A stretch of DNA of 64,000 bases, taken from assembly GCA_015680685.1 (NCBI GenBank), contig MNCI01018018.1, positions 138,168 to 202,167 of the forward strand. Reading direction: 5' to 3'. Below, piece after piece: positions 43,770 to 54,671 of this stretch. The notes under the pieces are model-generated. The model was not told where the DNA came from and did no database searches. It worked only from the letters and a program-made list of their open reading frames with translations. Numbering within the stretch: the stretch's first letter is position 1; each line of letters begins with the position of its first letter. This DNA is from Gnetum montanum. Its lineage: Eukaryota > Streptophyta > Gnetopsida > Gnetales > Gnetaceae. The translations under genes and the position numbers were made by a program.

Positions 43770-44960
43770 TGGGAGGTTATTGAAAGAAGAGAGAAGACAT
43801 TTTCACTTGATGAACTAAAGGAGAAAGTTCAATCACCTTCTTCCATCCTTTTGTTAGACAGTAATGTACTTTCTCTAAAAGCAAAAGCTATTTATAAATT
43901 TGTTGGTTATACTCAAAAACTAGCAAACACTCAACAAAATTCAATGGCATCGCCCCTTAACAAGGGTGATGGAAATACGATGCAAACACAACAGAATGTA
44001 CAGACCACCTTTCCTTTGTTGGAAGGTAATGTTAACTGACAGGTTTGCCTTCGAATCCCGAACCTGTAATATAACAAAGGACCTTAAACTTTGAAGTCTT
44101 TGCCTGTAAATTCAACTCAAACATTCCATCTTTGAAAGACTTAGATAAATTATAGCTGGCTATTAAATCAATCAAAACCCAAATTGATAAAACAGGCGGT
44201 GTTTTTTTAAATTTCCAACCGGCATAAAACCTTGGGGAGACTGAATTTTCTAACGGAAATTAAAAACATAATCCCTAATCTGATTTATGTTTGGACCAAA
44301 CTGGCACTTAAATCAACAAAATCAGTGTTAATATCACCAAAGTGATACTCACGTGAATTGGTATGATCTCAAACCACAAACCACCCGTATTTGTCGCAGA
44401 CAGGTACAGAATTTCCTGGTACCTAACTGGTATAAATCCAAAAGCAATATTCCACACATTAGCTAATTTTCGTTAATCCATTGAATTGCAACAAAAAAAT
44501 AACCCAATCCAACAAATGCATCAGAACTGGAATTTCTAAGCTTGTACATAATCTAGAAGCAATAAGGTCTGTAATTGAAGGACAGACGAGTTTTTAATGA
44601 ACAAGATCAATAAAACCAGTATGAAAGATAACAAATTGACAGTCACCAAATACCAATGATACCACCACATTCATTAATCCAGTATTTTGGAATTGTCAGC
44701 AATTAGAGTTGAAAAGCATATTAAAAATTGCAACCAATTGCCAAAAATACAATCACATTAACTGATCCTGTTCACTAGAATTGTCAAAACTATTCCAACG
44801 AATATACCAGAATTGGAATTTGCATGCTAATGTAATAACGCTAATCCAAGAGGGAAATGTTTATTGATGGTTGCGCTTTTACGTTGCTATGTGAAAGATT
44901 TTACAATGATTTAACATTTCGATGGAGGTCATCATAATACCTGGTCTTTTTTGTTATAAT
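43770..44960. other. Unassigned DNA, possible LINE tail then non-repetitive sequence
   Basis: A short frame (43851-44039) begins LDSNVLSLKAKAIYKFVGYT and could be the end of the LINE protein. From about 44040 no protein or known repeat is recognisable. The last 70 bp form one copy of a duplicated segment that continues beyond the copia insertion (51046-51250). Confidence 0.35.
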
Positions 44961-44965
44961 GTTAC
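44961..44965. other. Left target-site duplication GTTAC (copia)
   Basis: GTTAC directly precedes the left LTR and is repeated exactly at 51041-51045 after the right LTR. Confidence 0.9.
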
Positions 44966-45296
44966 TGCAAGAAAATAATTGTGCAGAAAAACCCGATTGC
45001 ACAAGTAATCAAAGTACAAAATGTGGAAGCAAATGGAACTGACCTCCAGCATTGATGCCTTCGATTAATCGTGTTCAGATTATTCTTTCACACGGGTGCT
45101 CTGCTATGATTCATGGTGTCTTTGTTATCTCATCAAAAACAAATTTATAGGCCACGGAATCAATTACCATGAGAGAAAAATTGAAAAATAAGAGACCCAA
45201 AACCCCATCCGATGTAGAAGCTACCCCAATGCCAACACAAAAACGCATTGTGCCAACGGATATGGAGGCCACTTCAGCGTGTAAACGTGTGCTATG
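44966..45296 (-). repeat. Copia 3' LTR
   Basis: It runs from TGCAAGAAAATAATTG to GTGCTATG and is collinear with 50634-51040. Compared with the right LTR it lacks about 54 bp (the block around gcaacctccaagcatcattg) and a second block of about 20 bp, so it is 331 rather than 407 bp. Just inside, the minus strand reads CCAAGTGAGAAA, a decayed form of the copia polypurine tract. Confidence 0.9.
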
Positions 45297-45585
45297 ATTT
45301 CTCACTTGGTCTCCATATTTAATCAAGTCTAGAATTAAAAAATTAAATATATAAATGGTGGCAATAGTTCCTCTTAATGTCAGTATTATCTTCCATGCAT
45401 TACAATGCATTATTCCCTAAATGTAATTCCTTATATGGTAACGTAACTTTATGAATAAACCCAATGTTCATTCAAGGCTTTGTCATATGTGTATTTTCTC
45501 TAATAACTATATGCACAAACCATATGAGAAAATACCATAATTGAATAAGAGTTTCATTAAGACTGTAAGTTATATGTACAGCAAA

Positions 45586-45960
45586 TTACATTATGGAACC
45601 AAGTCCCATCCAAACTACATGATCCTTAAATGACTTCAGTGGCCTGTCTTTTGTCAAAGAATCAACTATCATTAATTCAATGCTTATATGTGCAATGACC
45701 ACTTTGTTTTCCTTAATGTGTTTCCTTATGGCTAAGTACTTTATGTTAATGTGTTTACTTCGATTGCCACTCTTATTATTCTTAGCCATAAAGATAGCAA
45801 CTAAATTGTCACAAAACATTTTTAATGACTTAGATATAGAATCCATAATTCTAAGCCCTGTTATGAAACTCTTTAAGCATACACCATGTGAAGTAGCCTC
45901 AAAACAAGAAATGAACTTTGCTTCCATTGTGGAAGTAGCACTCAAAGCTTGCTTTCCACT
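45586..45960 (-). pseudogene. Copia RNase H
   Basis: An open frame of 119 codons has STMEAKFISCFEATSHGVCL, with the catalytic Glu in S-T-x-E-A-E/K, then MFCDNLVAIFMAKN with catalytic Asp in C-D-N, KHINIKYLAIRKHI with the R-S-K-H-I-x-I-K-Y signature, and IELMIVDSLTKDRPLKSFKD with the ADxLTK motif (here VDSLTK). It ends at 45586 close to the 3' LTR, as expected for the C-terminus of the copia polyprotein. This part is intact over its length. Confidence 0.9.
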
Positions 45961-47205
45961 CCTTCAGAAGATAGCCCCTCTAGTTAGCATAAAAACATAA
46001 CCAAATGTGCATTTCCATGAATCAACACAACGAGCAAAGTCTAAATCAGAGTAGCCAGTCACCTCCAAGGAGTCTGTTCGTTTATATATAAGCATGTAGT
46101 ATTTTGTACTTTGAAGGTATGTCAGCACATTCTTTGCAGCCCTCCAATGGTCAATTCTTGGATTACTCTAATATCTGCCCAACATTCCCACTACAAATGC
46201 AATGTTAGGTCTTGTGGAGACCTAAGCATACATAAGGCTTCCAACAGCTGAAGCATATAGAATATTGCTCAATTGACTCTTCTCTAAATCATTCCTAGGG
46301 CACTGGTTTAAATTGAACTTGTCACCCTTCACAATTGATGCTATAATTGGTGAACAATCTTTCATCCGAAACCTCTCTAAAACTTTATTAATATAGGTTT
46401 CCTATGATAGTCCTAGAATACATCTAGATCTGTCCCTATGGATTTGAATGCCAATGACATAAGATGCCTCACCCAGATCCTTCATCTTGAAATTCTTAGA
46501 GAGAAAATGTTTCACCTCGTATAGAAATCCACTATTATTGATTGCAAAAAGGATATCATCCACATATAGAAAAAGGAAACAGATTTTTCTCTCACTAACC
46601 TTCTGGTATATACATTGATCCATGGTGTTTTCTTCAAAACCAAATGAAGTGATGATATCATGGAATTTTAAGTACAATTGACGGGAGGCCTATTTCAATT
46701 CATATATGGATTTCTTAAGCTTGCATACCAATTACTCACCATCACTAGAGGAAAATCCTTCAAGTTGTTTCATATAAACCTCTTGCTCTAGATCACCATT
46801 AAGGAATGCTATTTTCACATCCATTTGATGTAATTCAAGATCAAAATGGGCAACCAATGCCATGATAACACAAAAGGAGTCCTTCTTAGATACAAGAGAA
46901 AAGGTCTCCTTGTAATCTATTCCCTCTTTCTAAGTGAATCCTTTGGCAATAAGTCTGGCCTTATATCTTTCAATGTTGGCTAATGAGTCTTTCTTAGTCT
47001 TGAAGACCCATTTGTACCCAATGGCGTTTACACCATCAGGCAACTTGACAAGATCCCAAACTCCATTAGATGACATAGAGTTCATCTCATCTTTCATGGC
47101 ATCATACCACAAGTTAGGTTCCTTACAACTCATGGCTTTTAAAAATGTTTCGAGATCATTTTCGGCACCTATGTTGTAGTCAGACTCCTGTAGATACACA
47201 TATAG
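45961..47205 (-). pseudogene. Copia reverse transcriptase
   Basis: Two readable segments remain. 46930-47199 holds the fingers with KDEMNSMSSNGVWDLVKLPD and GYKWVFKTKKDSLANIERYK, then KARLIAKGFT. 46402-46677 holds the palm and thumb with MYLKFHDIITSFGF, CIYQKVSERKICFLFLYVDD (catalytic Y-V-D-D intact) and FKMKDLGEASYVIGIQIHRD. The gap at 46680-46930 is in other frames (DVKIAFLNG-type sequence around 46810). Remaining codons to 45961 include decayed segments matching the conserved connection. Stops and shifts make it inactive. Confidence 0.9.
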
Positions 47206-47222
47206 TCACTAGGAGTCACTGA

Positions 47223-47690
47223 TCACCTTGCTCTAGTAGATCTTCTTAATGTTGGTTCATCATTCTCTTGAGGATCATGATGTTCAATAGGTTCTGGTAT
47301 CTGTTGTTCAGCTACTTCTTCATTAGCAGTTTGTGAAACTTCAATGACTGGTTGTTTTTCATTATGCATATGTGCTCTAGGCATATTGTGCACAACAATT
47401 AGTTTATCATTTGAAATAGTGGGTTGAGCATCGATATGATTTATCTTAGGAACAATGTTCCAAGATCTACTGCTCCCACTAATCAAGTCATTCTTAAGAA
47501 ATTTAGCATTCATTGATTCGACAAACCTAGTCGTATGTGATGGACAATAAAAACTGTATCCCTTAGACCATTCATCATATCCAACGAAATACCCACTTAT
47601 GGTCCTTGGGTCTAGCTTCTTTTCTTGTGGATTATAGACCCTTACTTTAGATGGGCATCCCAAATGCATATATGTCGCAAACTCGGTTTA
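47223..47690 (-). pseudogene. Copia integrase C-terminal region and linker to RT
   Basis: The frame has GCPSKVRVYNPQEKKLDPRT and SGYFVGYDEWSKGYSFYCPS, the GKGY-like module (here SKGYSF) that ends copia integrases, then RFVESMNAKFLKND and an acidic, Pro-rich linker with PTLRRSTRAR, where the R-R-S-x-R motif precedes RT. Intact over 148 codons. Confidence 0.85.
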
Positions 47691-47699
47691 CAACCTTCT

Positions 47700-48460
47700 C
47701 ATAATTCAAATGTTGTCTTTGAGAAAACCTTAGTTGAAACTTGGTTCAATATATATACAATCATCTTAAGAGCTTTAGTCCACAAGGACTTAGGAAGCTT
47801 GGAGCTGCTAAGCATACTCTACACCATGTCCAATAATGTTCAGTTTCTTCTTTCTGCCACACCATTCTAGTTTAGAGAACCAGGCATAATGTACGGGGTG
47901 ATAATTCCATGCTATTGAAGAAACTTAGCAAATGGACCAGGTGCTTGTCCATCATTATCATATCTACCATAGTATTCACCACCTCTATCAAATCTTACTA
48001 ACTTTATTTGTTTGCTGCATTTTTTCTCTACTTTAGCCTTAAACAACTTAAAGGCATCTAAAGCTTTACTCTTGTTATGAAGCAAGTAGAGATACATATA
48101 TCGTGAGTAATTATTAATAAAGATAATGAAATAATTTTGACCATATGCATCCATATCTAGACTACAAATATTTGTATGTATGATCTCTAATATGTTTGAA
48201 CTCCTCTTAGCATCTTTCTTTAACATATTGGTCTACTTTCCCTTTATGTAGTCCACAGAAGTGTCAAAGTTAGAAAAATCTAGAGTACTAAGTACTCCAT
48301 TATTTACTACTCTTTTTATTCTCTCAATAGAGATATGTCCTAATCTACAACACCACAACATGGAGAATTCATCATTCATAACACATCTCTTAATGCTAGC
48401 ATGAACATGCATAGAAGCATAAGAAGTTTCATTTTTGTAAATTAATTTTGAAAAGACCAT
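47700..48460 (-). pseudogene. Copia GAG-pre-integrase domain and integrase core
   Basis: 48233-48460 contains LWCCRLGHISIERIKRVVNN, a version of the pre-integrase zinc motif (L-W-H-x-R-L-G-H) with the first His lost. 47912-48226 contains EIIHTNICSLDMDAYGQNYF (catalytic Asp position reads N in HTNI), FIIFINNYSRYMYLYLL and KLVRFDRGGEYYGRY (second Asp present, here DRGGEY for the usual SDRGGEY). The last catalytic Glu region is in other frames around 47800-47880. Inactive because of the lost Asp and shifts. Confidence 0.85.
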
Positions 48461-48850
48461 CTGTTAATGTACCATTTCCAATNCGTACCATTTTCAATAA
48501 GTTCAGATCTATAATATAAATTGAATATAGTGTCTAAAAAATTAAAGGAAAATCCCAATGATACAAGCCTTGAAACAGAAATTAAATACCTTCTAAAAAT
48601 GGGAATATAAAATGTCTTTTCCAACTGTAAAACAAAACCACTACTTAAAACTAATTTGCATGTTCTTACTACCTCCACATGTGAGTGCATCTTATTGTCT
48701 GAATAGATGCATGACTCACTTTCCACTAGCTTCCTTAGATTTTTCACCCCCTGCAAAGAATTGGTAACATGGATTGTGGAACCAGAATCAATCCACCATG
48801 TGTCATGGCCAACATTGACCATATTAGATTCAAAACAAACAAGTGAGACT
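48442..48850 (-). pseudogene. Copia aspartic protease
   Basis: The frame reads WWIDSGSTIHVTNSLQGV, the copia protease active site with D-S-G intact, then strands FVLQLEKTFYIPIFRRYLIS, where the usual pattern is V-L-x-N-V-L-Y-V-P-x-x-x-x-N-L-I-S. One N at 48483 lies near its end and is flanked by a short repeat (taccattttc). Confidence 0.85.
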
Positions 48851-48870
48851 CAAGTACCTTTCTTTTCAAG

Positions 48871-49625
48871 TCATTTTTTATATTTAGAACAATCCTTCTT
48901 TATGTGTCCTTTCCTTTTGTAGAAAAAACATTTGGATTCCTTCTTAATATCAGCTTGTGTAAGCAAGTTGACCTTCATCTTGCCTTTGGCTTGTTCTTTA
49001 TTCTTTCCTTGTGTAGCCAGATGCACACTCTCTTTTGCTTCCATAGCAAATCTTCCCTCTTCTTGCACACACATTATCATTAGTTCATTGATTGACCATT
49101 TGTCCTTATGTGCGTTATAAGAAATCTTAAAGGATCTATACTGTGGTGTAAGCATGTTTAAGATGTAGTACACAAGGAAAGATTCTGACATTTCAACCTC
49201 AAGTGTTTTGAGTTGAGCTACTATATCCCTAATTTACATGATGTGCTCATGCACACCACGAGTTTCAGTGAGCTTCATGGATGAGAAATTCATATCAAGG
49301 TGTTGGCCAATGCCTTGTCTAATGACATTATCATACTGTTCCAATGAACCACACATACCAGCCGAGATCTTGATTTTTATGAACATGACATAGAGGCAAT
49401 TAGATTGCTCCCATTTTTCATAATTACCAATATCATATGGATGGCTGATTACTATAATGACATGTGATTCATCCTTATAGATAGCATAATCAATGTCCAT
49501 CTAGCCTAAATGAAAAAGAATTCTCTCCTTCCACACCTTATAATCATCACCCTTTAATTCAGGAATGTCACATTTAAAATCAGAGTAGCTTACATGTTGT
49601 ACAACTGCATAATCAAACATGCTTA
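48871..49625 (-). pseudogene. Copia gag with degenerate zinc knuckle
   Basis: Translation begins near MFDYAVVQHV (49621). Conserved gag segments follow: KWEQSNCLYVMFIKIKISAG, then DMNFSSMKLTETRGVHEHIM, and after a frame change SESFLVYYILNMLTPQYRSF, YNAHKDKWSINELMIMCVQE. Then comes CFFYKRKGHIKKDC (48871-48910), the CCHC knuckle with the second Cys changed to Tyr. A stop near 49500 and the frame change near 49200 disable it. Confidence 0.85.
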
Positions 49626-50611
49626 TGTCACTAAATTTGAGGTTAAAATATCATAAGACATGTTTACCAATGTAAATCATGAAAAATATGAATCAAATAA
49701 CATAAAATCGTCTGTGGACTAAACTTTTATTCAAACAATTTCATATATCCTTACGTTGAAACTATTAAATTATATTCCTTTTCTTAATCGCTGTGGGTAA
49801 ATTAAGAAAATAATTTAACATGTTATCCTAATTAATCATATTAAATACAATAAAAATTCATGTGGGATAAAATTTATCATATTACATATGATTAATCGCA
49901 ATTTTTAATGTTTTCTACCATATGTGATCCAAAAGTATTCTTAGTACATAATTTTGCATAATTAAAGATGCTGTGGCTACTCTCTAATTATACAAAATTA
50001 TGTAGATCACTAGTTATAATTCATATGCACAAAACGATGCATACATGTACAAAAATATCCATAAAATTGATAAATTACCAAATTCAACATGGTATAAACA
50101 TAATGTTATCAAATATTGAACTTTATGCATAGCTAACTGTTACCACTTTATCAAAAATATTGGATGACTTGATGCATATAACCATAGGAAAAATACATGA
50201 TTGATATGATATAGCATAGTCCTCCATTCATAATCATGAGCCTTACCCACATCAAAGTGCTAAAGCCTTGATTTAAAATGGATACGGCACAACAGAGTCC
50301 ACCAAGAATAAAGGAAGCTTCATCGTTCTTTTTGGATACATTATGCAACTATGTCATTCTAATTCATTCAATTATTCTAGCCCAAGATGCCCAAGTGGAG
50401 GCCAAAGCACCAAAAGAAAATCCTATAGGACAATGCTAATTCGTTGTCCAACATGAAAAACACCAGAAATCATAATAACAATGATGAATGCTAAATATGC
50501 AAGTTGGAATGGAAAAGTGCATACATAAATCACAAAATTTGGCTATGCACAAAAATATTATACAATGTTATCTTCAGATTGCACCATCGTCAAAAACCAT
50601 ATCAAGATAGA
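49626..50611 (-). promoter_or_regulatory. Long 5' leader of the copia element with three hairpins
   Basis: About 985 bp separate the primer site from the gag Met, far longer than the usual 10-200 bp. No frame is recognisable. Three stem-loops lie in 49765-50004: 49765-49788 with 49801-49818; 49831-49841 with 49886-49896; and 49945-49964 with 49985-50004, the last a 20-bp stem with one mismatch. Each apical loop contains TGTGG (GCTGTGG in two). On the RNA strand the loops show CCAC(A). A role in packaging or translation is inferred only. Confidence 0.65.
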
Positions 50612-50633
50612 GATCTAATGCTCTAATACCAAA
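50612..50633 (-). other. tRNA-iMet primer binding site (copia)
   Basis: Minus strand next to the right LTR reads TTTGGTATTAGAGCATTAG, the initiator-Met primer site of plant copia elements (consensus TGGTATCAGAGC) with one mismatch in the core. Confidence 0.85.
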
Positions 50634-51040
50634 TGTAAGAAAATAATTGTGAAAAAAAATTAGATTGCACAAGTAATCAAAGTACAGAATGTAGAAGCAA
50701 ATGGTACTAACCTTCAGCCATTGATGCCTTCGATCAATCTTGTTCAAATTCTTCTTTCACACCGACGCTTTGCAATGATGGTGTATGCAACCTCCAAGCA
50801 TCATTGAAAGGGACCTGAACTACAATCCTATTGTGATTCATGGTGCCTTTGTTCTTCCATCAAGAATGAATTTATAGGCCATGGAATTGGTTACGATGAG
50901 AGAAAATTTGAAAAATAAGAGATCCAAAACCCTATTCGGAAGTGGATGCCATCCCAACACCAACGCAAAATTGTGTTATGCTAATGTGTATAAGCATCAA
51001 CGAATATGGAGACCACTTTAATGCGTAAACATGTGTTACA
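50634..51040 (-). repeat. Copia 5' LTR
   Basis: The LTR runs from TGTAAGAAAATAATTG to ATGTGTTACA on the plus strand, so on the element strand it starts TGTAACA and ends CTTACA. It is directly followed by the GTTAC target duplication. At 407 bp it is the less deleted of the two LTRs. Confidence 0.9.
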
Positions 51041-51045
51041 GTTAC

Positions 51046-51260
51046 TACAGTAAAAGTACATGTCCCTTTCATTCCTTTCAATTTTGAAGGCTTCTCAAGG
51101 AAAGAATTTACAATGATTTAATATTTCTTTTTGACTCTAAAGTTTCATGTCTAAGTGGAGGGTATGATAGCTTGTCTTTCTTGTTATAATGTTACTAAAC
51201 TAGAAGGACATATCCCTTGCATTACTTTCAATTTTGAAGCCTTCTTGAAAGAGTTATGTT
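51046..51260 (+). repeat. Short tandem duplication at the copia insertion site
   Basis: Segment 51101-51250 (gaaagaatttacaatgattt ... cttgttataatgttact ... tttcaattttgaagccttct) repeats the pre-insertion sequence formed by 44893-44965 plus 51046-51100. The copia element landed in the first copy. No N is involved. Confidence 0.7.
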
Positions 51261-51299
51261 ACCAATGGGTGCTAGCAGTAACCATGATTGTCATCTCCT

Positions 51300-52361
51300 A
51301 AATTTTGATGTTATCAATCTTATTTGATTTGTATTAGAGAAGATGAGACTTAGAAGATGTCACATGGTTAGAACTATTGTTCATTATTCAAGAATCTAAA
51401 TTAATAATGCTACTGAATTAAAAGCTTTAAAATTACCTTTATATTCTTCTTGAATTAATGTTTGAGTGCCTCTTCCTCTTGGTTTTTTTTTTTTGAGGGA
51501 AGAGTGCATCAAATCCAATTTTAAGCCAATAAGGATCTATAGTGTGACCTTTCTTTTACCAAAACTTGCATGATTGAATTGAATTATATGTTTGAGCATT
51601 TCTTTATTCTTGTGAGTTTCATCTTTCTCTCATGAATCCTTTGCCTCTATTGTCTCTTTGGAAAATTTTTTGTTAATTTTTTATTACTTTGCTCTTGAGC
51701 ATAGTTTCTATTAAGTCTTCCTCTTCCTCTACTTCTTATACTCTTTTTCAATGTTATTTAATCTTAAACTTTCTAAAGTTCTAATCTATGCAACTAGGTC
51801 ATCAACTATAAGTTGTTTGAAGTCCTTATTTTACAAGTTGTTGCCACCTTTTGGACCTTCTAATGTTATATGAAACCACAACCAAATTCATCAATGTTCT
51901 TTATGTTGTTGTACATTCTGACAAATAAGTCTTCAATGTTTTCAACCTTCTTAATTTTTAATTTATCAAACTAAATTTTACATTAAATTTCTTTTGTATG
52001 TTGGTTTTCTGAGTTTTCAAGGTAGTTTAAGCATAATCTATGCCATACTTATGTCATAGTCTTTAATGAGCATAATCTTCTAGCTATAGCCTTTGATACG
52101 TTGAAAATGATTATCATATTGGCATGAGAATCTTTCTTTTTCTATTTTTCTTCCTTTAGCATTTCTTTAATTAAAGGGTTTTCCTCATCTTTTTCTTCCC
52201 TTTTTCAACTGAGCTTAACAAGAGTATCTTCTGATTCAAGTGCATCCCATACACCATTAACCTTAAGAAGACCTTTCATCATGTTTTACCATAATATGAA
52301 ATCTTGAATCCCATTGAAAATGATAGGACAATTGGCTATTTCTTTGTTACAAATCATAGTG
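51300..52361 (-). pseudogene. Second copia element, gag remnant and leader
   Basis: Downstream of a copia primer site on the minus strand, broken frames read CPIIFNGIQDFILW then MMKGLLKVNGVWDALESEDT, matching the start of copia gag (W-x-x-x-M-x-x-x-L-x-x-x-x-x-W-x-x-V/L). A long Lys/Glu-rich stretch follows, then HITLEGPKGGNNL and LEESLRLNNIEKEYKK-like codons around 51780. Many stops. Pol is absent; to the left lies unassigned DNA at 51260-51300. Confidence 0.6.
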
Positions 52362-52379
52362 ACTAAGCTCTAATACCAA
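52362..52379 (-). other. tRNA-iMet primer binding site (second copia)
   Basis: Minus strand TTGGTATTAGAGCTTAG lies next to the LTR end, matching the initiator-Met primer site at 11 of 12 core positions. Confidence 0.8.
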
Positions 52380-53583
52380 TGTAAATAATCTCTAATAGGT
52401 CTAACCTTTTGAAGAAAAATGAAATTCTAGAAATTTATGATTGAAAAATAATTTTTTAAAGTCTACCATGAGTTGTAGTATTATAGCATGAGTTATGATT
52501 TATTGACTACAAGATGATCATAAGTCATGCTTTATAAGAAACAAAGATAACTAATATTATGAGGATGCCATGAGTGAACGACAAGTCATGGTGTCTTACC
52601 AAAATTACTTCACAAGTCATGGTGAATTCACTTTATTTTTTGAATGGACTACAAGTCGTGGTAAATGCTCACAAGTTGTGGCTAGCCACCACATGTCTTG
52701 ATGAATTACCACTAGTCATGGTTAGCAATCATGAGTTGTGCTAAAGTCATGGTTGATAGGAGATGCTAAATGAATCTACCATGAGTGGTAGTTTACTCAT
52801 GAGATGAAAAAAATGGACAAACTACAAGCTAACCATTAGTCATGATTACTCATGAGATGAAAACTAGATAGAACACAAGCTAAACATGAGTCATGATTAA
52901 ATTGATTAAGGATAGCGCAAGTTGTGGTGAGGTCATGATATATAAAAAATTATTATTTCTATAGTTTTTGAACTCAAATTTAAATACAAATTAAGTTGCC
53001 AATGTTACCTATGAATGTAGATGAAATAAAATATATAACAAAAATAAATAACTTTGAATTTTGAGAGATATGAAGAAGGAAATGTTGATGACTGTTGATA
53101 TTTAATATGATAAAATTTTCCAATGTTGAGGTGAAGAACTAGGTTTGAAATGAATTTTGATGGAGTTGTTAGCACTATTAATGATTGAAGACTATGTTGA
53201 TAACTTAAATTGATGTCTTGATGCCAAGAAACTAGATGGTAACAATGGTAGTTGTTGATGCAAAGTACAAAAGTTTTATAGAATATGAATAGTTGTTTGA
53301 ATAATAGAATTCTTGAAGAAATTTCATAACAAATCTTTATTACTTAATCATTACATTCATGTATGACCTCTCAATTTATAGAAATTCATTAGGACCATAC
53401 TTAGGAGATTTGAAAAGTTATTCCCCATTGTAAAAAGCAAGGAATTTAAACATAATGATGGTAAGTTGGGGAAAAAATAAATTACATCCGTCCATCAACT
53501 CAAGAAATTAAAAAAATACATTTAACTTTAAGATTTTTTTCTTCATGCTAAAAATGAAGTAGCATTGCTCATTAGTGTTAACA
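52380..53583 (-). repeat. 5' LTR of the second copia element
   Basis: The unit begins TGTAAATAATC beside the primer site and ends ATTAGTGTTAACA where gypsy integrase sequence abruptly resumes at 53584, so its length is 1204 bp. On the minus strand a TATA-like TCTATAAATTGAGAGG lies at 53378-53393, putting U3 at the right and about 950 bp of R-U5 to the left. The R-U5 part contains an unusual motif array (52455-52925). The left partner LTR is missing. Confidence 0.6.
52455..52925. repeat. Degenerate array of ACAAGTCATGGT-type motifs
   Basis: About fourteen copies of a 10-12 bp motif, ACAAGTCATGGT or its near-complement ACCATGAGTTGT, occur at irregular 25-45 bp spacing (for example 52477, 52532, 52578, 52611, 52648, 52668, 52712, 52730). 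Core changes are mostly C/T and A/G. It lies within the second copia LTR. Confidence 0.65.
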
Positions 53584-54345
53584 TTCCTTTGAAAATTGAG
53601 TGACAGGAATGTGAGATTCACAAGTCATTGTGGAAGTTGGTGGATACCAAATTATCCTTTTCTAGTACCTATAATCCACAAAGTGAAGGCAAAATTGAGA
53701 CTATAAATAAATCATTGTTGAAAATTTTAAAGTGTGTATATGAGGATCAGTCTAATAGCTGGAAAAATCTTTTGGCTCATGTTGAGTTTAGCTATATCAA
53801 CTCTTGTCATTCTAGCATTGGAAGGAGTTTAATCCATGCTAAATTATGAATTTTCTTCTAGGATGGTTGATGAGTTAAGAAAATTTGATGATTATGCTCA
53901 ACTTAGTTCAAATTTTATAGAGAGTTTATAAAAATTACATAAGTAAGTGAAGACAAATAAAAAAGTAAGACAAAAGAGATTCCTACTAGTAAAAACTTGG
54001 ATGAAAGAAAAGTGCAATTTGAAGTTGGTAACTTTATTTGGCTACATTTGGGCAAGGAGATGCTAATAAATGTAAACTACTTTAAGCTTAAAGTAAAGAA
54101 GATTTATCCATTCTAGATTAGGACCAAAATAAATGAGAATCTTTATGAACTTGATCTCCCTGATGATTTGTCATTTTCTTGTGTTTTTAATGTTTTTGAT
54201 TTGGTGCCATTTGGTAAGGTCTCTCATTACGATAGCACCAGGAATGAAGTTAATCTAATGGTAGAAGATAACCTCTTTACCTTGAACTTGAGATACGAAC
54301 AAATACTATTAACTCAAATGATACTTTGGCATGGTAATCACATCT
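53584..54345 (+). pseudogene. Gypsy integrase 3' part (chromovirus-like)
   Basis: Plus-strand frames read HKSLWKLVDTKLSFSSTYNP then QSEGKIETINKSLLKILKCV (catalytic Glu in the G-x-x-E-x-x-N motif), SWKNLLAHVEFSYINS, and further right FEVGNFIWLHLGKEML, KLKVKKIYPF and NLYELDLPDDLSFSCVFNVF DLVPF. This order, with the F-x-V-G-D-x-V-W-x-x-L and F-N-V-x-D-L motifs, is that of chromovirus-type integrase C-termini. The first two catalytic Asp residues are lost: the LTR at 52380-53583 cuts the gene. No chromodomain is seen after 54300. Confidence 0.8.
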
Positions 54346-54671
54346 ATGGGTGAAATGTTGGGAGAGCTTAGGATGAAAAGAGGTACAAGCCCTGAATGCT
54401 CTAGGATGGGAAGATACTTTCTCCAAGTCCTAGTTGTTAGCCACTTATAACTAGTGGAAGTGTTATGAACATTAGCTTATAAGCACTACTCCTTCACATT
54501 TTCAAGCTGGATGTATACAAACTCCAAGATCTCAATCTTATCTACAAGAGCAGAACATAGGCAATTAAATATAAAACATATATCCCTAGACAAAGATAAA
54601 ACAAACTAAATAAAAAAAATAGAGTAAACTACTAAACATGGTACTTAACATTATGTTTAATGGATTTGATT
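54346..54671. other. Unassigned DNA after the integrase tail
   Basis: This could be the start of that element's 3' LTR or untranslated region. No repeat partner is present in the window. Confidence 0.3.

Larger units (their letters stand above)
44966..51040 (-). mobile_element. Complete Ty1/copia retrotransposon, decayed
   Basis: Two LTRs, a perfect GTTAC target duplication, an initiator-Met primer site and the order gag, protease, integrase, RT, RNase H on the minus strand identify a full Ty1/copia element of 6.07 kb. Each coding module is interrupted by some stops or frameshifts, and the LTRs differ by point changes and deletions, so it is old and immobile. It is inserted in the first copy of a short tandem duplication. 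Its 5' leader is unusually long and holds three hairpins. Confidence 0.95.

Noticed and set aside
45111-45410. 99-codon minus-strand frame at the left copia LTR
   Set aside because: It lies across the LTR/polypurine boundary and is chance translation of LTR sequence.
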